A stretch of DNA of 44,851 nucleotides from a virus, in the IMG/VR virus record IMGVR_UViG_3300020185_000087, positions 1 through 44,851 of that record. The stretch is one strand, 5' to 3'. The position numbers and the translations under genes are program-made. Positions 42,474 to 44,851 of the stretch are shown one piece after another (position 1 is the first letter of the stretch; the number at the start of each line of letters is the position of its first letter). Below the pieces are notes generated by a model. It made no database searches, was not told where the DNA came from, and saw only the letters and a list, made by a program, of their open reading frames with translations.

Positions 42474-43988
42474 GTGGAAATATCTCTAACAGATAACAAA
42501 CAATTATTGAGAATAGACTCGGCATCAGAAATGGAGCTCGAGCAAATCAACATATCTCTAAACAAGAGAATTGAGTCATGGCGTTTTAACCCTTTAGTTA
42601 AGAAGGGGCTTTGGGATGGCTATATCTCATATATTAAAGATGACAAGTGGATTCCATCAGGCCTATGGCGCGAAATCATGGAGATCGCAAAGGAGTACAG
42701 TTATGATCTAAAACTTAACGGTATTACTAATCTATTTGACCGCGCAATCAAACAAGAAGATTTTGAGGCTTGGGCTCTAAACTTTTTTGAAGGCCACCCA
42801 GACGGCATTTCACCAAGAGACTATCAGATGGAAGCCGCGTTCAATATCTTAAAATTTAGAAGGTGTCTAGCAGAACTAGCAACATCTGCCGGCAAAACTT
42901 TAATCTCATTCTTAACAGTAGCTTACATGCTAGAAAAACAAAAGGCCGAGAAGATTCTTTTTATCGTGCCTAACGTTTCACTGGTTGTCCAGGCTTCCGA
43001 AGACTTTTTAGATTACAACTGGCAAAATAGAGTATCGATTAAGGTACAACAAATCTACAGTGGCCAGAAGATTAGAGCCGGTAGAAACGTAGTGATCGGC
43101 ACATACCAGTCGCTTGTTAAGAAGAGCGCTGAGTACTTTGACCAGTTTGATGCAGTTATCATTGATGAGACGCATAAAGCTAAGTCACAGTCCATTAAAA
43201 CCATTCTATCTAAATGTAATAACGCAGACTACAGGTTCGGTCTATCTGGAACTATTCCAAAACCAGGAACTCTAGACAGATTAACCTTAATGTCGCATAC
43301 CGGCCCTGTAATCACAGAGGTCACCGCCAACTATCTACAGAATGAAGGTCATATTGCAAAGTGTAATGTAAAGATCATTAAGATGGATTATGCAGCGCAA
43401 TCTACAAAAGAGGCCTTTAGAGAGATGGCATTTAATAAATATGAAAGCAAAGATGTCTTTAAATTTGAACAAAATTACATCATTAACTCGCCGGGCAGGC
43501 TCAACTTTATTTGTAACGTTATTTCCAGAATACCACGCAATTCCCTTGTACTTTTCCACAGGATTGAACATGGCCAGAGGATATATGAGAAGCTTAGACA
43601 GGAGAGCGATAAAAAGGTCTACTACGTTGATGGTGGAACTGACAAAGATTTCCGTGAGGAATACAAGAAGAAGATGGAAGCAGGCGAAGAGATTGTTATT
43701 GTCGCGTCATATGGCACATTCTCAACAGGTATCTCGATCAAGAAGATTCACAACATCTTCTTTACGGAATCGTTTAAGAGTGAAGTAATCATTAGGCAAT
43801 CAATTGGCCGTGGACTAAGACAGCACAGCTCAAAGGACTCTGTAAATATTATTGATTTTGTAGATGACATTAGCCTGCCAGACTGGGATAACTACCTAAT
43901 TAGACATGCTAAAGCCAGACAGAAGATCTATAAAGAACAGAAGTTCAGCTACGATATAAAAAACGTTAGCTTTGAGGGTGATATATAA
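42474..43988 (+). CDS. uvsW: DNA/RNA helicase, UvsW-like (SF2)
   Basis: The 504-residue protein (T4 UvsW: 503) has a small N-terminal domain with SWRFNPLVKKGLWDGYISYI, then an SF2 helicase core. Landmarks are Q-motif-like SPRDYQMEA, Walker A TSAGKT (137-142), DETH box (231-234), motif III SGT (258-260) and motif VI QSIGRGLRQ (442-450). UvsW remodels branched DNA and R-loops and switches T4 from origin- to recombination-driven replication. The frame opens with GTG at 42474; a stop lies just upstream. A better-placed ATG at 42463 (ATGGCTAAAAAG) is one base out of frame across an A5 run, so either the start is GTG or one base is missing. Confidence 0.88.
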   Translation: MEISLTDNKQLLRIDSASEMELEQINISLNKRIESWRFNPLVKKGLWDGYISYIKDDKWIPSGLWREIMEIAKEYSYDLKLNGITNLFDRAIKQEDFEAWALNFFEGHPDGISPRDYQMEAAFNILKFRRCLAELATSAGKTLISFLTVAYMLEKQKAEKILFIVPNVSLVVQASEDFLDYNWQNRVSIKVQQIYSGQKIRAGRNVVIGTYQSLVKKSAEYFDQFDAVIIDETHKAKSQSIKTILSKCNNADYRFGLSGTIPKPGTLDRLTLMSHTGPVITEVTANYLQNEGHIAKCNVKIIKMDYAAQSTKEAFREMAFNKYESKDVFKFEQNYIINSPGRLNFICNVISRIPRNSLVLFHRIEHGQRIYEKLRQESDKKVYYVDGGTDKDFREEYKKKMEAGEEIVIVASYGTFSTGISIKKIHNIFFTESFKSEVIIRQSIGRGLRQHSSKDSVNIIDFVDDISLPDWDNYLIRHAKARQKIYKEQKFSYDIKNVSFEGDI

Positions 43989-43993
43989 TACTG
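43980..43993 (+). promoter_or_regulatory. GATATATA promoter-like motif overlapping the UvsW stop
   Basis: GATATATAATACTG spans the last codons of the UvsW gene (GAT ATA TAA) and lies 39 bases before the ATG at 44019. It is nearly identical to the 10950 and 39545 copies. Promoter role inferred. Confidence 0.45.
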
Positions 43994-44018
43994 TAATAAC
44001 AAAATAAAGAAACATATA

Positions 44019-44851
44019 ATGAAAAAACTAGTAACATTTGAACAGTTTGCTGCAGAGAAGGCAAAGGAAACACAGGTTCAACTAGAACAAGAACTAAATA
44101 CAAAGAGAGAGGCTGCTGCAAATAGCTTTAAAGAACTTCTTTCAGAATTTGGAGTTGCCAGCATTTCTGAGCTATCAGAAGAAGATAGACCTAAATTCAA
44201 CGAGAAGTTGGGCGCTCTAACAGAATCTGCTCTATTACTAGAAGGTACAAGAGGTCAATTTGGTATCATCGATAAGAAGGGTAACATCCAATCAGTGTAT
44301 ACACACTATGATTCTTATCCAGAGAACGTGTTGCCATTAATTAAAAAGTACTACAAGAACTCTAAAGACATAAACGGTGTTATCGCTAAAGGTGGTAATT
44401 CAGGTTTAGATGCTCCAGATAAGATTAATTTCTATGGTGATGATCTAGATCCAATGACCGGTAAAAAATCAGCTATCGATAGCTATCTTAGAAAAGCTAA
44501 TGATGATGGTGGTGCTGAGTTCGTTTATCTATACGATGAAGCAGACAAGAAATGGTATATGGCAGACATCTATGGTGAGACTGGCCTAGTACCAGCATTT
44601 GAAGCCCTAGTTGCTGAAGCAGTTGCAATCAGTGGTAAAAGAACTGCTAAAAAGCTTGCTCTAAGACTAAATAAACTTTTTACTGCTAAATTACCAGCTA
44701 TTGCTGCAGATAAAGCTGCTCACTTAGGCTTCTTGAAAGAGTTATATTTCTATGCAATGGAAGACGCTAACTTTTCACGCGAGGCCAATGTGACAATGAA
44801 CATGATTAAGGGTAAGATTAGCCCGCTAGAAGTTAAAGTAGAAGGCTTGGA
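44019..44851 (+). CDS. Partial gene: possible head-associated protein with targeting-like N-terminus
   Basis: An open frame runs from ATG 44019 to the window end (277 codons seen, 3' end missing). The N-terminus MKKLVTFEQFAAEKAKE resembles T4 capsid-targeting sequences (MKTYQEFIAEA), and [L/I]-x-E sites follow (LSE at 41-43, LTE at 68-70). A domain at ~77-150 carries RGQFGIIDKKGNIQSVYTHY, then DSYPENVLPLIKKYYKNSKD, and FYGDD. The rest is helical and basic (KRTAKKLALRLNKLFTAKLP). The start is SD-less, after an A-rich leader and a promoter-like motif. I recognise no named protein. A prohead-core or internal head protein is my inference, and a non-structural protein is possible. Confidence 0.55.
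   Translation, partial: MKKLVTFEQFAAEKAKETQVQLEQELNTKREAAANSFKELLSEFGVASISELSEEDRPKFNEKLGALTESALLLEGTRGQFGIIDKKGNIQSVYTHYDSYPENVLPLIKKYYKNSKDINGVIAKGGNSGLDAPDKINFYGDDLDPMTGKKSAIDSYLRKANDDGGAEFVYLYDEADKKWYMADIYGETGLVPAFEALVAEAVAISGKRTAKKLALRLNKLFTAKLPAIAADKAAHLGFLKELYFYAMEDANFSREANVTMNMIKGKISPLEVKVEGL

Overview
The window is a continuous piece of a large contractile-tailed (T4-like) phage genome. All recognisable genes are on the + strand, packed end to end, and AT-rich. Almost no start codon has a Shine-Dalgarno sequence in front of it. Starts instead sit in A-rich contexts, as in Bacteroidetes and their phages. Together with an S1-type protein and a Bacteroidetes-phage-like spanin candidate, this points to a phage of a (probably marine) Bacteroidetes host. 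The host is an inference, since no host gene is present.

Layout. (1) 1-2655: the end of one gene and six small unrecognised genes, probably tail or baseplate assembly factors. (2) 2693-10937: hub, tube-end and spike genes: a tube-fold candidate, a gp53/LysM-like wedge protein, a gp27-like hub, a second tube-fold candidate, a gp5-like spike without lysozyme, and a 588-residue companion. (3) 10986-13630: two genes unlike their neighbours, each behind its own promoter-like motif: a four-repeat ribosomal protein S1-like protein and an amidoligase-like enzyme with a C-terminal repeat domain. (4) 13632-19730: gp13-like neck protein, gp25, gp6 and a gp7-like wedge. (5) 19740-38380: large structural and fibre proteins (up to 2279 residues), a collagen-like fibre, a spanin-like protein and a small tube-fold protein. 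(6) 38389-39426: a small protein with a T4-type capsid-targeting-like N-terminus and a RuvC-like resolvase. (7) 39427-39831: the only long gene-free stretch, holding a promoter-like motif, a structured candidate small RNA ending in a T7 run, and the A/T-rich leader of the gp32 gene. (8) 39832-43988: gp32-like SSB, gp61-like primase, a small basic protein, UvsY-like mediator and UvsW helicase. (9) 44019-end: a partial gene whose N-terminus also resembles a capsid-targeting sequence.

Working together: regions 2, 4 and 5 would build the baseplate, tube ends, neck and fibres. Region 8 with the resolvase would run recombination-dependent replication and trim DNA before packaging. The S1-like protein may adapt host ribosomes to SD-less phage messages. 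A motif beginning GATATATA lies in every intergenic gap of about 30 bases or more, so it is the best candidate for a phage-specific promoter element.
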